A stretch of DNA of 32,847 bases from Bacillota bacterium. GTDB taxonomy: Bacteria; Bacillota; UBA4882; UBA8346. Positions within the stretch are counted from its first letter, which is position 1. Each line of letters starts with the position of its first letter. This document shows positions 8,513 through 15,896 of the stretch, in pieces. The notes below the pieces were generated by a model. It worked only from the letters and a program-made list of their open reading frames with translations. It was not told the DNA's origin and made no database searches. The stretch spans positions 1-32,847 of the forward strand of contig JAAYEK010000162.1 of the NCBI GenBank assembly GCA_012728785.1, read 5' to 3'. A program made the translations under genes and the position numbers.

Positions 8513-9745
8513 ATGGCCCAGATTAATGAAAATTATTTACAACTTCCCGGCAACTATCTCTTTTCCGAGATTGCCCGGAAAATAAACAAATACAAGGACG
8601 TTCACCCGGAAGCCGATATTATCCGGCTGGGCATCGGCGATGTTACTCGCCCCTTAGTTCCATCAGTTATTGAAGGGTTTCAGAAAGGTGTCTCCGAGAT
8701 GAGCGAGGCCAAAACCTTCCGGGGCTATGGACCTGAACAGGGATACTCTTTTTTAATCAATCAGATTATCGCTAACGACTATCATCCTTTAGGCATCGAA
8801 CTTACCGAAGCTGAGGTCTTCATTAGCGACGGAGCCAAATGCGACACCGGAAATATCCAGGAAATCTTCGGACTGGACAATATCATCGCGGTTACCGATC
8901 CAGTCTATCCGGTTTATGTGGATAGTAATGTTATGGCCGGACGTTCCGGACAATTAGGCGCGGACGGACGCTATCAGAAAATAGTTTATCTTCCCTGTAC
9001 CGAAGCTAACGGCTTAAAACCGGAGCTTCCCCAAACAAAAGTTGACCTGATTTACCTTTGTTTTCCAAATAATCCCACCGGAATGACTTTAACCAAAGAC
9101 GAACTAAAATTATGGGTCGATTATGCCCGGGCCAATCAGTCAATTATCCTCTTTGATGCGGCCTATGAGGCTTTTATTCAGGAGCAAGGAATTCCCCATA
9201 GTATTTATGAAATTGAGGGCGCTAAAGATGTTGCCATCGAATTCCGAAGTTTTTCCAAGACCGCCGGTTTCACCGGGACCCGCTGCGCTTTCACTGTCGT
9301 TCCCAAGTCAGTGATGGCCTGCGATTCCACCGGTAAAGCTCATGAACTCAACAAACTCTGGCTCCGCCGCCAAACCACCAAGTTCAACGGAGTCTCCTAC
9401 CCGGTCCAAGCTGCCGCAGCCGCCACCTATACCAGTGAAGGCAAAAAGCAAATCCATGAAGTGATTGCCTATTATATGACCAACGCCGCCATCATTCGGG
9501 AAGGACTGCAGAAACTCGGGTTCAAAATTTACGGCGGCATCAACGCACCCTACATCTGGTTAAAAACCCCTGGTAAACTTACCTCTTGGGAGTTCTTTGA
9601 CAAGCTCTTAAATGAAGTGCAGATCGTGGGGACTCCCGGTTCCGGGTTTGGCCCCAGCGGCGAAGGTTACTTCCGGTTGACCGCCTTTGGAAGTAGGGAA
9701 AACACTGAGAAAGCGATGGAGAGGATTTCAAAACTCAATATATGA
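8513..9745 (+). CDS. dapL: LL-diaminopimelate aminotransferase
   Basis: A PLP enzyme that converts tetrahydrodipicolinate directly to LL-diaminopimelate with glutamate, bypassing the acylated DapD/C/E steps. The product feeds lysine and peptidoglycan synthesis. The 410-residue protein starts [17 protein letters not shown] and has the DapL hallmarks [13 protein letters not shown], the substrate-loop region [21 protein letters not shown], and the PLP-lysine motif [13 protein letters not shown] start at ATG 8513, 9 nt after AAAGGA (8498-8503); TTG 8504 is in frame but lies against the ribosome-binding site. It stands alone, ending at a strong terminator. It works in the same pathway as the aspartokinase at 21541-22731. 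Confidence 0.96.
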   Translation: MAQINENYLQLPGNYLFSEIARKINKYKDVHPEADIIRLGIGDVTRPLVPSVIEGFQKGVSEMSEAKTFRGYGPEQGYSFLINQIIANDYHPLGIELTEAEVFISDGAKCDTGNIQEIFGLDNIIAVTDPVYPVYVDSNVMAGRSGQLGADGRYQKIVYLPCTEANGLKPELPQTKVDLIYLCFPNNPTGMTLTKDELKLWVDYARANQSIILFDAAYEAFIQEQGIPHSIYEIEGAKDVAIEFRSFSKTAGFTGTRCAFTVVPKSVMACDSTGKAHELNKLWLRRQTTKFNGVSYPVQAAAAATYTSEGKKQIHEVIAYYMTNAAIIREGLQKLGFKIYGGINAPYIWLKTPGKLTSWEFFDKLLNEVQIVGTPGSGFGPSGEGYFRLTAFGSRENTEKAMERISKLNI

Positions 9746-9748
9746 TAT

Positions 9749-9781
9749 AAACATGGAGGCGGTTTCACCGCCTCCATGTTT
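9749..9781. terminator. Bidirectional terminator between dapL and the DUF4139 gene
   Basis: A 14-bp perfect inverted repeat, AAACATGGAGGCGG / CCGCCTCCATGTTT, with a 5-nt loop lies 4 nt after the dapL stop. It overlaps the stop codon of the convergent minus-strand gene. The T-tracts are short on both sides, so termination relies on the very stable GC-rich stem. Confidence 0.75.
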
Positions 9782-11198
9782 AGTACTTATACCTAACCGT
9801 ATAATTGATAACCTTCTCCCCATCCGCCGGTATAGTCACCGCGAATTCCGCTTTTCCATCCTCGGTCTTCACGAAATCACAGTCTTTCTTAATAATCTGC
9901 CATTCGCTCCAACGGTTCAGATATTCAATAGCGGTAATTGTTACCGGCTCATTTTTATGATTACGCAAGGTAATCCGATAACTCTCCTCACGGGTGTTCT
10001 TACTTGACGCCCGAACCTCGGTCCTGATTCTTTCCCCTTTAATATCAAAGGCATTCCCCATATGAATCCTGACTTTTTCATCTTTCGGGGTATGGTCGAT
10101 CCGATCTTCGCCAATGAATTGAAGGGAACCTTCGCCATCAGCCTTCTGGACTCTAATCCTACCTTTTGGTAACGGCATCCCCATATTATTTTCCTTACTA
10201 TTTTTAAGTTCCAACATTACTTTCACTTTATTAGGATTGATGGCCCCTTCGTAGATAAACAACTTCTTAACGGGAACCGAGGTGCTGGTCAATAATTCAA
10301 CCTGTTTAACCTGATTATTTTTGATGGTGGTACTCCGTCCAAGAGTATAAAGATGATACTCAAAGAAAGATTCTTCTGCAAATCCGGTATCCGCCACCTC
10401 TCCTGCCAGACTATATGAAAATACTTTTTCCTTCGGGTACATTTCTTCAGGAGCACGGTTCACATCCCCGGCTACCAACTTTAACTTGGCTTGCTGATAT
10501 TCGATTCCACTTTTGTTATTTAGGGTTACCCAACCAATCAAGTCCAGACGGTCATCAGTCTGATTAACCGTAGCCACATAATCTGCCTTCCAAGAGAGCC
10601 CTCCGGTGAGATAAGAAACTTCAACCTGTTGCTTCCGGATTTGATTTGGGTTGGAAAGCAACCAAACCAAGGTGGGCCGCACTACTAAACCCCCAGGCAT
10701 CTCAGGAAAAAATATTCCTTGAATCTGTCCGGACTTGATAACTTTGACTTCGCCTCCCTGTGGTTTAGAGGCAATGATTATATTAGCGCCGGTGCTAACC
10801 AAATATCCTTCATAATTATCTCCCTTGACAGTCACTAACCGGATCTTTTCTCCAAGGTACTTTTGGAGCAGTTTTAGATCACTTATGACATCATACTCAT
10901 AGTTTTGTTCCAACACTTTTACCTTAGGATCGGTCAGAGATCGAAACCATACTGAGGTTGGATCAATCGAAGCCGCTACATCGGTAAACCGAAGTTCACC
11001 TAGTCCCAGCGGGAGCTCCAATATCCGGCGCTCTTTTACCAAGGCCAAATCTTGATTATACACAGTTAATTCGACCTTTCCTCCAAGCTGTTTCTGCTCA
11101 GAGGCAAAGAGGCCGCTATTGCCAACCGTTAACACGAGTAACAAAAGCGCCACCAATCCCAAGAATTTGTTCTTAAACGGCACACGATTAAGTTTCAT
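9780..11198 (-). CDS. Secreted DUF4139 domain protein
   Basis: A 472-residue exported protein of unknown function. It has a basic N-terminus and a long hydrophobic segment (about residues 10-32, GLVALLLLVLTV) consistent with a signal peptide. The rest is beta-rich: an N-terminal part starting VELTVYNQDLALVKERR, a middle domain with TGGLSWKADYVATVNQ and KSGIEYQQAKLKLVAGDVNRA, and a C-terminal part with a typical DUF4139 end (ITAIEYLNRWSEW, VTIPADGEKVINYTVRYKY). Family members are widespread in bacteria with outer membranes and are usually annotated only by domain. GGTGAG lies just upstream of ATG. It appears to be a single-gene unit convergent with dapL. Confidence 0.85.
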   Translation of the reverse strand: MKLNRVPFKNKFLGLVALLLLVLTVGNSGLFASEQKQLGGKVELTVYNQDLALVKERRILELPLGLGELRFTDVAASIDPTSVWFRSLTDPKVKVLEQNYEYDVISDLKLLQKYLGEKIRLVTVKGDNYEGYLVSTGANIIIASKPQGGEVKVIKSGQIQGIFFPEMPGGLVVRPTLVWLLSNPNQIRKQQVEVSYLTGGLSWKADYVATVNQTDDRLDLIGWVTLNNKSGIEYQQAKLKLVAGDVNRAPEEMYPKEKVFSYSLAGEVADTGFAEESFFEYHLYTLGRSTTIKNNQVKQVELLTSTSVPVKKLFIYEGAINPNKVKVMLELKNSKENNMGMPLPKGRIRVQKADGEGSLQFIGEDRIDHTPKDEKVRIHMGNAFDIKGERIRTEVRASSKNTREESYRITLRNHKNEPVTITAIEYLNRWSEWQIIKKDCDFVKTEDGKAEFAVTIPADGEKVINYTVRYKY

Positions 11199-11309
11199 CC
11201 GAACTCACCTCAAATTTCATTTTTCTGAACATTTTTATGAGACGAAATAAAAAACTATTAGTTCCCAATTTATTAATCCTTGTTTGCTTTGAAACGGTAA
11301 GATAACCTC

Positions 11310-11603
11310 TTAGGAAAGTTTCTTAAAAGCTTGAATGAATTTTTCGATTACTCCTTCTTCAGACCGGCCTTCCTTGAGCTCTATTTGCAGGCAATGGACT
11401 AATTGATTGCTAAGAGCAGTAATCGCTACTTGAGTGATTGCTTCTTTAACCGCAATCAACTGAATTACTAAGTCCTGGCAAGAGCGTTCTTCTTCCACCA
11501 TCTTTTGAATACCGCGCAACTGCCCCTCAGCCCTTTTCAACCTGGCTAAGATATCTTCTTTGGTAGTGCTATTAAAACAAGTCTTTTCATCGATACTAGC
11601 CAT
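11310..11603 (-). CDS. CsoR/RcnR/FrmR-family (DUF156) repressor, CstR-like ligand set
   Basis: A 97-residue all-helical tetrameric repressor. The DNA-contact region KEDILARLKRAEGQLRGIQKMVEE is typical of the family. At the ligand positions of Cu(I)-sensor CsoR (Cys-His-Cys at spacing 0/+25/+29) this protein has C42, Q67 and C71. The copper-coordinating His is therefore missing while the two Cys 29 residues apart remain. That pattern is known from CstR persulfide sensors, so a reactive-sulfur role is plausible, but no sulfurtransferase gene is adjacent. An AGGAGGA site lies 7-8 nt before ATG 11603. Target genes may be elsewhere or the regulator may act on its own promoter; no clear operator was identified. 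Confidence 0.88.
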   Translation of the reverse strand: MASIDEKTCFNSTTKEDILARLKRAEGQLRGIQKMVEEERSCQDLVIQLIAVKEAITQVAITALSNQLVHCLQIELKEGRSEEGVIEKFIQAFKKLS

Positions 11604-11863
11604 TGACGGCTCCTCCTACATTACCCCGTATCCTTTCCTACTTCTATTCGCTTTGGTCGAATATTTTTCCTGCTCTGGTAAGCACTTAAGCGATTGTTCG
11701 AATTATCATTAACTAAGACCGGCTTTTTAAGCGGAAATAAGTTTAAGTCGCCCTCTTCTGCCCAGTAACCCCTGTTATATTCGACGATTAAACCTTTGGA
11801 TGCTTCCGTTCTTCTGGATAGATCTATTTTTACCAGAATTGACCTAATTATTGTCTAATATAA
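11604..11863. other. Intergenic stretch upstream of the CsoR-family gene, no assignable gene
   Basis: This stretch lies between the CsoR-family start and the cotJ terminator. On the minus strand a frame is open from 11854 to a stop at 11621-11623 but contains no ATG, GTG or TTG, so I do not call it a gene. The promoter of the repressor should lie here. A half-site-like ATTACCCCGTAT near 11620-11631 was noted, but no second half was found. Confidence 0.4.
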
Positions 11864-11890
11864 ATAAACCGCCTCTTAATAGCGGTTTAT
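11864..11890 (-). terminator. Terminator of the cotJ operon
   Basis: Read on the minus strand, ATAAACCGC / GCGGTTTAT (9 bp, 9-nt loop) is followed by a T-rich TTATATTA tail, about 50 nt after the cotJC stop. Position and orientation fit the end of cotJABC. Confidence 0.6.
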
Positions 11891-11941
11891 CCAACACCTA
11901 ACCCTAATTTTAATTAGGCTACCGGCGTCTTCATCTTTTTA

Positions 11942-12514
11942 CTAAAAATGATGTTTTGAATTCTGGTGTTCCTGAACCAGATTCAAAGCTTCGCCAAACC
12001 GTTGGAAGTGAACTATTTCCCTTACCCTCAAGAAATTGAGAGTGTCTTTGAGATCCGGATCATCCGTTAAATCAATCAACCATTGATAAGTCGCCCTGGC
12101 CTTTTCCTCAGCTGCCATGTCTTCATGTAAATCTGCCACCGGATCTCCCTTAGCCTGGATGTAAGTGGCGGTCCATGGATTACCGGTTGCGTCTACATAA
12201 AACAAAGCATTATCGTGATCTGCGTAATGTCCTCCCAGATCTGCTTTTTTCATCTCCTCAGCCGTGGCGTCCTTGGTTAGTTTATAAACTAAGGTTGCGA
12301 TAATTTCAAGATGGGCCATTTCTTCGGTACCAATATCATTGCAAATTGCCTTAGTCACATTGGTCGGCATGGAATAACGTTGGTTCAGATAACGGAGCGC
12401 CGCCGAAAGTTCACCATCAGGTCCGCCATACTGAGTAATTAAGTATTTAGCCATCTTCAAATCTGCTTTACCAACCTTGGCAGGGTACTGAAGTTTCTTT
12501 TCATAAATCCACAT
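11942..12514 (-). CDS. cotJC: Spore coat protein CotJC (manganese-catalase-like)
   Basis: A 190-residue four-helix ferritin-like protein of the Mn-catalase family, found in the spore coat of endospore formers. The start MWIYEKKLQYPAKV is typical. Carboxylate/His ligand regions are visible in GTEEMAHLE, MAAEEKARATYQWL and VREIVHFQRFGEAL. Whether it has catalase activity in this organism is not known. Translation starts at ATG 12514, 8 nt after AGGAGGAG. It is the last gene of cotJA-cotJB-cotJC, 18 nt after cotJB, with a terminator downstream. In Bacillus the operon is transcribed in the mother cell under sigma-E, but I could not place a convincing sigma-E promoter here. Confidence 0.95.
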   Translation of the reverse strand: MWIYEKKLQYPAKVGKADLKMAKYLITQYGGPDGELSAALRYLNQRYSMPTNVTKAICNDIGTEEMAHLEIIATLVYKLTKDATAEEMKKADLGGHYADHDNALFYVDATGNPWTATYIQAKGDPVADLHEDMAAEEKARATYQWLIDLTDDPDLKDTLNFLRVREIVHFQRFGEALNLVQEHQNSKHHF

Positions 12515-12532
12515 TAAAATGACTCCTCCTAA

Positions 12533-12787
12533 TCAATATTCGATTTCCCACGGCCACGGTTCTTCAATCCACCGCCAACACGGCTCGCAAAGATTATCAG
12601 TAGGCAATAATGGGCCATAGTTTCTGGTATAAACAGTTTTTAACTGTTCCATCTCTCTGACTGTATTAGCGTAATCAGCCAAAGCCCGCTGGTCGGATGG
12701 GTGAGTATCTAAATATAAATTGAAATCTACTGCAGTAAACTGCAATGCTTGAATCTGCTTTAACATTTCCAACTGGTCTCGTTGCAT
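12533..12787 (-). CDS. cotJB: Spore coat protein CotJB
   Basis: An 84-residue coat-associated protein. The family pattern is clear: an N-terminal helix (RDQLEMLKQIQALQFTAVD), the segment FNLYLDTHPSDQRALADYA, and a Trp-rich C-terminus (CEPCWRWIEEPWPWE). It acts with CotJA and CotJC, which assemble together into the inner coat in Bacillus. Its start codon lies 1 nt after the cotJA stop, so the two are almost certainly translationally coupled. AGGAGGGG at the end of cotJA provides the ribosome-binding site. Confidence 0.93.
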   Translation of the reverse strand: MQRDQLEMLKQIQALQFTAVDFNLYLDTHPSDQRALADYANTVREMEQLKTVYTRNYGPLLPTDNLCEPCWRWIEEPWPWEIEY

Positions 12788-12788
12788 T

Positions 12789-12944
12789 TTAACCCCTCCT
12801 CATCGATTCATAATAGGGCCGGTATAATTCAGGGAAAATTGTCCCCATCATTAAACTCTTCATAGGATCCCAACGGTTGACATATACTTGAAATGGAACA
12901 TATGCCTGTGCCAGGCGCAACATCATCCGGTTCATTTCATTCAT
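12789..12944 (-). CDS. cotJA: Spore coat protein CotJA, small (51 residues)
   Basis: A small coat protein read directly from the minus strand upstream of cotJB. It begins MNEMNRMMLRLAQAYVPFQ and contains the family core LAQAYVPFQVY, then GTIFPELYRPY near the C-terminus, ending ESMRRG-stop. The Bacillus protein is longer (about 80 residues), and the version here lacks most of the N-terminal extension. GGAGGT at 12951-12956 is at 6 nt from ATG 12944. It is first in the cotJABC operon, and its stop is separated by a single base from the cotJB start. Confidence 0.9.
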   Translation of the reverse strand: MNEMNRMMLRLAQAYVPFQVYVNRWDPMKSLMMGTIFPELYRPYYESMRRG

Positions 12945-12962
12945 AAAATAACCTCCCATTTA

Positions 12963-13004
12963 TGTCGTAATAAATATTTTGGACCCGTACATATTATTGC
13001 GACA
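12963..13004. repeat. Imperfect inverted repeat just upstream of cotJA
   Basis: TGTCGTAATAAATAT at the left end is nearly the reverse complement of ATATTATTGCGACA at the right (one substitution and one inserted base), with about 13 nt between. It sits 19 nt before the cotJA start. It could be a leader hairpin on the cotJ mRNA or a dimeric operator. Confidence 0.5.
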
Positions 13005-13062
13005 TGTTTGCCTTGATTCATAAATTGAAATAAATACTGCAATCTGTTTTTTTCCATATATG

Positions 13063-13139
13063 AGTTGAATTAAGTTTCTAATATGCATCAGGTCCCTAAA
13101 GCCGGCCATGATGAAAAGAACAATGAATTTAATTCAACT
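13063..13139 (+). ncRNA. Candidate structured RNA or long inverted-repeat element
   Basis: An outer 11-bp perfect stem, AGTTGAATTAA (13063-13073) with TTAATTCAACT (13129-13139), encloses an inner stem, CATCAGGTC (13086-13094) with GGCC-a-TGATG (13104-13113). The inner stem pairs best as plus-strand RNA because one position is then a G-U wobble rather than a mismatch. No promoter or T-run could be firmly placed, so transcription is unproven. It lies between cotJA and a convergent-side Cys-rich gene, in 12945-13301, which has no ORF. Confidence 0.3.
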
Positions 13140-13233
13140 TATTAAGGATGAAAAAGTATAAAAAGATTTCTTTCAATTTATATAGGTCTTTTGCCTTATT
13201 TTATTCAGATAATTGCTATTTGCCTATGGGACA

Positions 13234-13255
13234 TTGGCACGGAAATATGTGCCAA
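13234..13255. repeat. Small hairpin TTGGCAC/GTGCCAA
   Basis: A 7-bp perfect stem with an 8-nt loop in the cotJ upstream region. No T-tract follows on either strand. It lies just beyond the terminator of the Cys-rich gene and could be a protein site or part of an RNA structure. Confidence 0.35.
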
Positions 13256-13261
13256 CAGCAT

Positions 13262-13286
13262 AAAAAAAGAACCGAGAACGGTTCTT
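13262..13286 (-). terminator. Terminator of the Cys-rich mini-protein gene
   Basis: On the minus strand AAGAACCG / CGGTTCTT (8 bp, 4-nt loop) is followed by an uninterrupted T-run, 15 nt after the stop codon at 13302. Confidence 0.85.
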
Positions 13287-13301
13287 AGCAAGATATATCA
13301 A

Positions 13302-13535
13302 TCAATGGATCGGATTTCGATGTGATTTTTTCCTTTTCCATTTCATTTTTACCTCCTTGGGCAGGATTATTTCTGTTATTTCAATAGCGGAATAATCAGC
13401 CTCACCCAAACAGCGGCAACAATTATTACATATATTGTTCTCATCAAGATCACATCGGTCGCAACTACCGCATTCGATGCATTGTTTTTCCGGTTCCAGG
13501 ATACATTTCTTGTTCATAAAACACCCGCCATTCAT
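13302..13535 (-). CDS. Cysteine-rich small protein, possible metal- or Fe-S-binding
   Basis: A 77-residue protein whose core, CILEPEKQCIECGSCDRCD followed by LDENNICNNCCRCLG, has ten Cys in about 33 residues (CxxC repeats and a CC pair), suggesting zinc or iron-sulfur binding. The C-terminus is basic (KMKWKRKKSHR). Similar Cys-rich mini-proteins occur in clostridia without a known function; this is recollection, not a search. I chose ATG 13535 because AAGGA lies 6 nt upstream; the frame extends to ATG 13589, and an internal ATG at 13517 is also possible. It has its own strong terminator. Its neighbours (cotJ and small hypotheticals) do not fix its role. Confidence 0.65.
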   Translation of the reverse strand: MNGGCFMNKKCILEPEKQCIECGSCDRCDLDENNICNNCCRCLGEADYSAIEITEIILPKEVKMKWKRKKSHRNPIH

Positions 13536-13698
13536 TGATATTCCTTTTTCCCAAATCAAAAGGGACTGCTCTCTAAAGAGGAAAACCACTTATCAATCAC
13601 GAAATTATCTTTATATTTAACTCACATCCGGCAAGTAATCAATTAGAAAAAGTAAAAAAATACCGGATTGAGATTCAAACTTAAAAAGGAGGAGCCCA

Positions 13699-13956
13699 TT
13701 GCTATACGCTGCTTCGGTGAAAGTTACTCACCGCCGCAATCAACGCCGTATCGATTTAATTGTCAATGCGGAAAACTTGGAGAAAGCAAAGGAAAAAGCT
13801 ATCAAACAAGCGCGGAAAATTTATGCCCCCGGAAAAAAAGCCGTTTACACGGTTAGTGAAATTATTAACGAAATTGAAGCCCTTGAAACTTTACAACCCT
13901 TCCCAACAACTGAAGAGCCCATCGAATCGGATCCTGAAATTCCTCCAACTCATTAA
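13699..13956 (+). CDS. Small hypothetical protein with TTG start
   Basis: An 85-residue protein of no recognised family. The first two-thirds look like a small alpha/beta fold: a strand VTHRRNQRRIDLIVNAEN, a charged helix LEKAKEKAIKQARKIYA, then AVYTVSEIINEIEAL. The tail is Pro/Glu-rich and likely disordered. The TTG start is supported by AAAGGAGGAG at 13685-13694 with suitable spacing; no ATG is available. Two overlapping frames in this interval are shadows of it. Divergent from the Cys-rich gene. Confidence 0.65.
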   Translation: MLYAASVKVTHRRNQRRIDLIVNAENLEKAKEKAIKQARKIYAPGKKAVYTVSEIINEIEALETLQPFPTTEEPIESDPEIPPTH

Positions 13957-14097
13957 TAAATTAATCTTCCGACCACCTAGCCGAAGTATCTACCCGCCAC
14001 TTACCCTTGATCTAAAATTACCCTTCCCAAAAAGTTTTATACTAAGTCAATCTATATTATTTTAATCCTTGGACATACTAAGTACGGGTGAATTAGC

Positions 14098-14298
14098 ATG
14101 TCCAAATCGATCAAGATTAATAATATCGTTAATTTTGTAACCAGCCATCCTCAGACAGTTGCCAGCCGCCGTATCTGCCGGGAAATAATCGGAGAAGCCT
14201 TGGAGCGATTCAACGAGGAATTTGCCGTTGAATTAGAAACGGGTTTAAATCGAATCCCCGATGAAAAAATAGATTCTTTTTATTCCTTAGTTAAATGA
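14098..14298 (+). CDS. Small hypothetical protein (66 residues)
   Basis: I do not recognise this protein. It starts MSKSIKINNIVNFVTSHPQ, has a basic SRRICREIIGEALERF helix and an acidic second half ending KIDSFYSLVK. It appears soluble and largely helical. ATG 14098 has a GGGTG motif about 8 nt upstream, a weaker site than most in the window. It is convergent with the hydrolase gene, and a weak CGATAAT/ATTATCG hairpin (14308-14329) lies between them. Confidence 0.55.
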   Translation: MSKSIKINNIVNFVTSHPQTVASRRICREIIGEALERFNEEFAVELETGLNRIPDEKIDSFYSLVK

Positions 14299-14323
14299 TT
14301 GACCCATCGATAATCGAAAATTA

Positions 14324-15070
14324 TTATCGTAGGGCTTCAAAAACTAATTCCTGCACTCGTGGATTATATGGCAAATACCGATGGATTGCTGTGAAAGATA
14401 ATTCTTCGGTTATTTCGTGAAAATGATTGACTTTGATCCGCGAACTTTCGATCGGTACTACCAGATCCCCCTCACCAGCCCAATTAGTTAACCAACGTAA
14501 GGATTCATAAACTAAACTAGGTTGTTGGTCGGCGACCGCCTTTAATGCAATAATTGTGGTCACTATCGAATCAGGAAACTGGGTCTGTGCTAATTTTTGT
14601 AAAAAAGGGCTTTTAAAACTTAAAACTTGGGGTGAAAGGGCTTTCCCGTCCCCTTCAAACACAAAATCAGCGGCGCTTTTAGTAAATGGTGACCTGAACC
14701 AATCAGCCCAATGGGAGCCTTGAAAAGGAGGGGCAACCATGACTAAATTGCGGATTTCATTTTGAAAAAGGGGTGATACTACATAGTACTTACCGATAAT
14801 ACCTCCTAAACTAAAAGTTAACAGATCCAACTCTTGAACTTCGGTAATCTCCAATATTTTTTGAATTTCTGATTTTAAACGGCGCGCTGAAACCGGGATC
14901 GGATTTAATGTCGGGTAAGAATACCAAAATAAATCAATTCCCGGTCTGTAGCCTTGTTTAATTAAATAATTATACATTCCCTTAGGATCTGGCTTTAAAA
15001 AATGTCCCGGAACGCCATATGTTTTCCTTGCGTTACTGCTAATTCCGTGAACCATTAGTAATGGTCTCAT
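14324..15070 (-). CDS. Alpha/beta-hydrolase (lipase/esterase-like)
   Basis: A 248-residue alpha/beta-hydrolase. The oxyanion region LLMVHGISSNA is at the N-terminus. The nucleophile elbow is TFSLGG (GxSxG-like with Phe-Ser), preceded by ELDLL. The acid is probably in GEGDLVVPIESS and the His in FTAIHRYLP. The layout resembles lipase class 2/PGAP1-like proteins that act on lipids or esters. No signal peptide is visible, so it is likely cytoplasmic. The substrate is unknown. It starts with ATG, has a GGTG site at 6 nt, and lies 61 nt after the membrane-protein gene in the same direction. Confidence 0.8.
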   Translation of the reverse strand: MRPLLMVHGISSNARKTYGVPGHFLKPDPKGMYNYLIKQGYRPGIDLFWYSYPTLNPIPVSARRLKSEIQKILEITEVQELDLLTFSLGGIIGKYYVVSPLFQNEIRNLVMVAPPFQGSHWADWFRSPFTKSAADFVFEGDGKALSPQVLSFKSPFLQKLAQTQFPDSIVTTIIALKAVADQQPSLVYESLRWLTNWAGEGDLVVPIESSRIKVNHFHEITEELSFTAIHRYLPYNPRVQELVFEALR

Positions 15071-15131
15071 CTAAATCACCAACACCATTTTTCCACACCT
15101 TCAAAAGAAGATATTAAAAAAACCTTCTACT

Positions 15132-15869
15132 TTAATCATCATATCGATTGTAGATCGCATAAAATCCCAGATCGGTAACATACACTAAGATTGCTCCAAA
15201 AACTATAAACCAGATAATAGGCAAGGCAATGGCTATCACAAAAAAGACTCCTAAAAACAGTATCAGAAGAACAGTCATTAATGTATTATCCATAACTAGC
15301 AAAAAGGCCTTTTTGAGCGTCTTTTTAATGCTATTGTTCAGATGAATCAACGGCGCAAAGAAAAAAGACATCAATACTAGAAAGATCAGCAGATAAAAAG
15401 AGAACATCCCAATGATAAAAAAGAACATAGTTCGTTCCATCATCGCTATCAATATATTGATAAACAACAAAATTAAGGCCAGCGAATACAATCCGTTTAC
15501 CGTAAAAGAAGCCCGGTAATGCTTTAAAAGCAAATTAATAAAAATTTTAAAACTTGGATAACCTTCTTTTTTAGTCTGATATAAACAATAAAAGGCCGTG
15601 GTAATTGGAGCGACAACTATAGTATTCCAAACCCCACACAAAATTAGCCCCATTATTAAGGTCTGGAATAGTTCAGATGGGGGAATGTTATTTTTAGTGC
15701 TATTGCCTATAAAAATAAAGGTAGCATAGACAATCAAAAAAATCGGAGAACTGCAAATAGCTGATATTACACTGGTTACCGTTGAAAAAGCAAAAGATTG
15801 ATAAGTTTCTTTAAAAGCATTCTTAATAGAATTGGCGAGGGTCGGAAAAATCGGTAATTTCGTTGTCAT
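15132..15869 (-). CDS. Multi-pass membrane protein (DUF624/YesL-like)
   Basis: A 245-residue hydrophobic protein with about six membrane helices: around residues 28-55, 70-95, 118-145, 145-170, 193-215 and 215-235. The overall pattern resembles YesL/DUF624-type proteins. No catalytic motif is visible. A strong AAAGGAGG lies upstream of ATG 15869. It starts 27 nt after the argS stop, so it is probably in the same transcript. Function unknown. Confidence 0.7.
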   Translation of the reverse strand: MTTKLPIFPTLANSIKNAFKETYQSFAFSTVTSVISAICSSPIFLIVYATFIFIGNSTKNNIPPSELFQTLIMGLILCGVWNTIVVAPITTAFYCLYQTKKEGYPSFKIFINLLLKHYRASFTVNGLYSLALILLFINILIAMMERTMFFFIIGMFSFYLLIFLVLMSFFFAPLIHLNNSIKKTLKKAFLLVMDNTLMTVLLILFLGVFFVIAIALPIIWFIVFGAILVYVTDLGFYAIYNRYDD

Positions 15870-15896
15870 AATAACCTCCTTTAAACTGATACCGGT

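Noticed and set aside
11621-11854. 77-codon minus-strand open frame between the cotJ terminator and the CsoR-family gene
   Set aside because: It contains no ATG, GTG or TTG and no family motif, so it is more likely chance openness or an old remnant than a gene.
12957-12965. Sigma-E-like -10 (CATAAAT on the minus strand) for cotJ
   Set aside because: It almost touches the cotJA ribosome-binding site, leaving no room for a leader, and no -35 partner was found.
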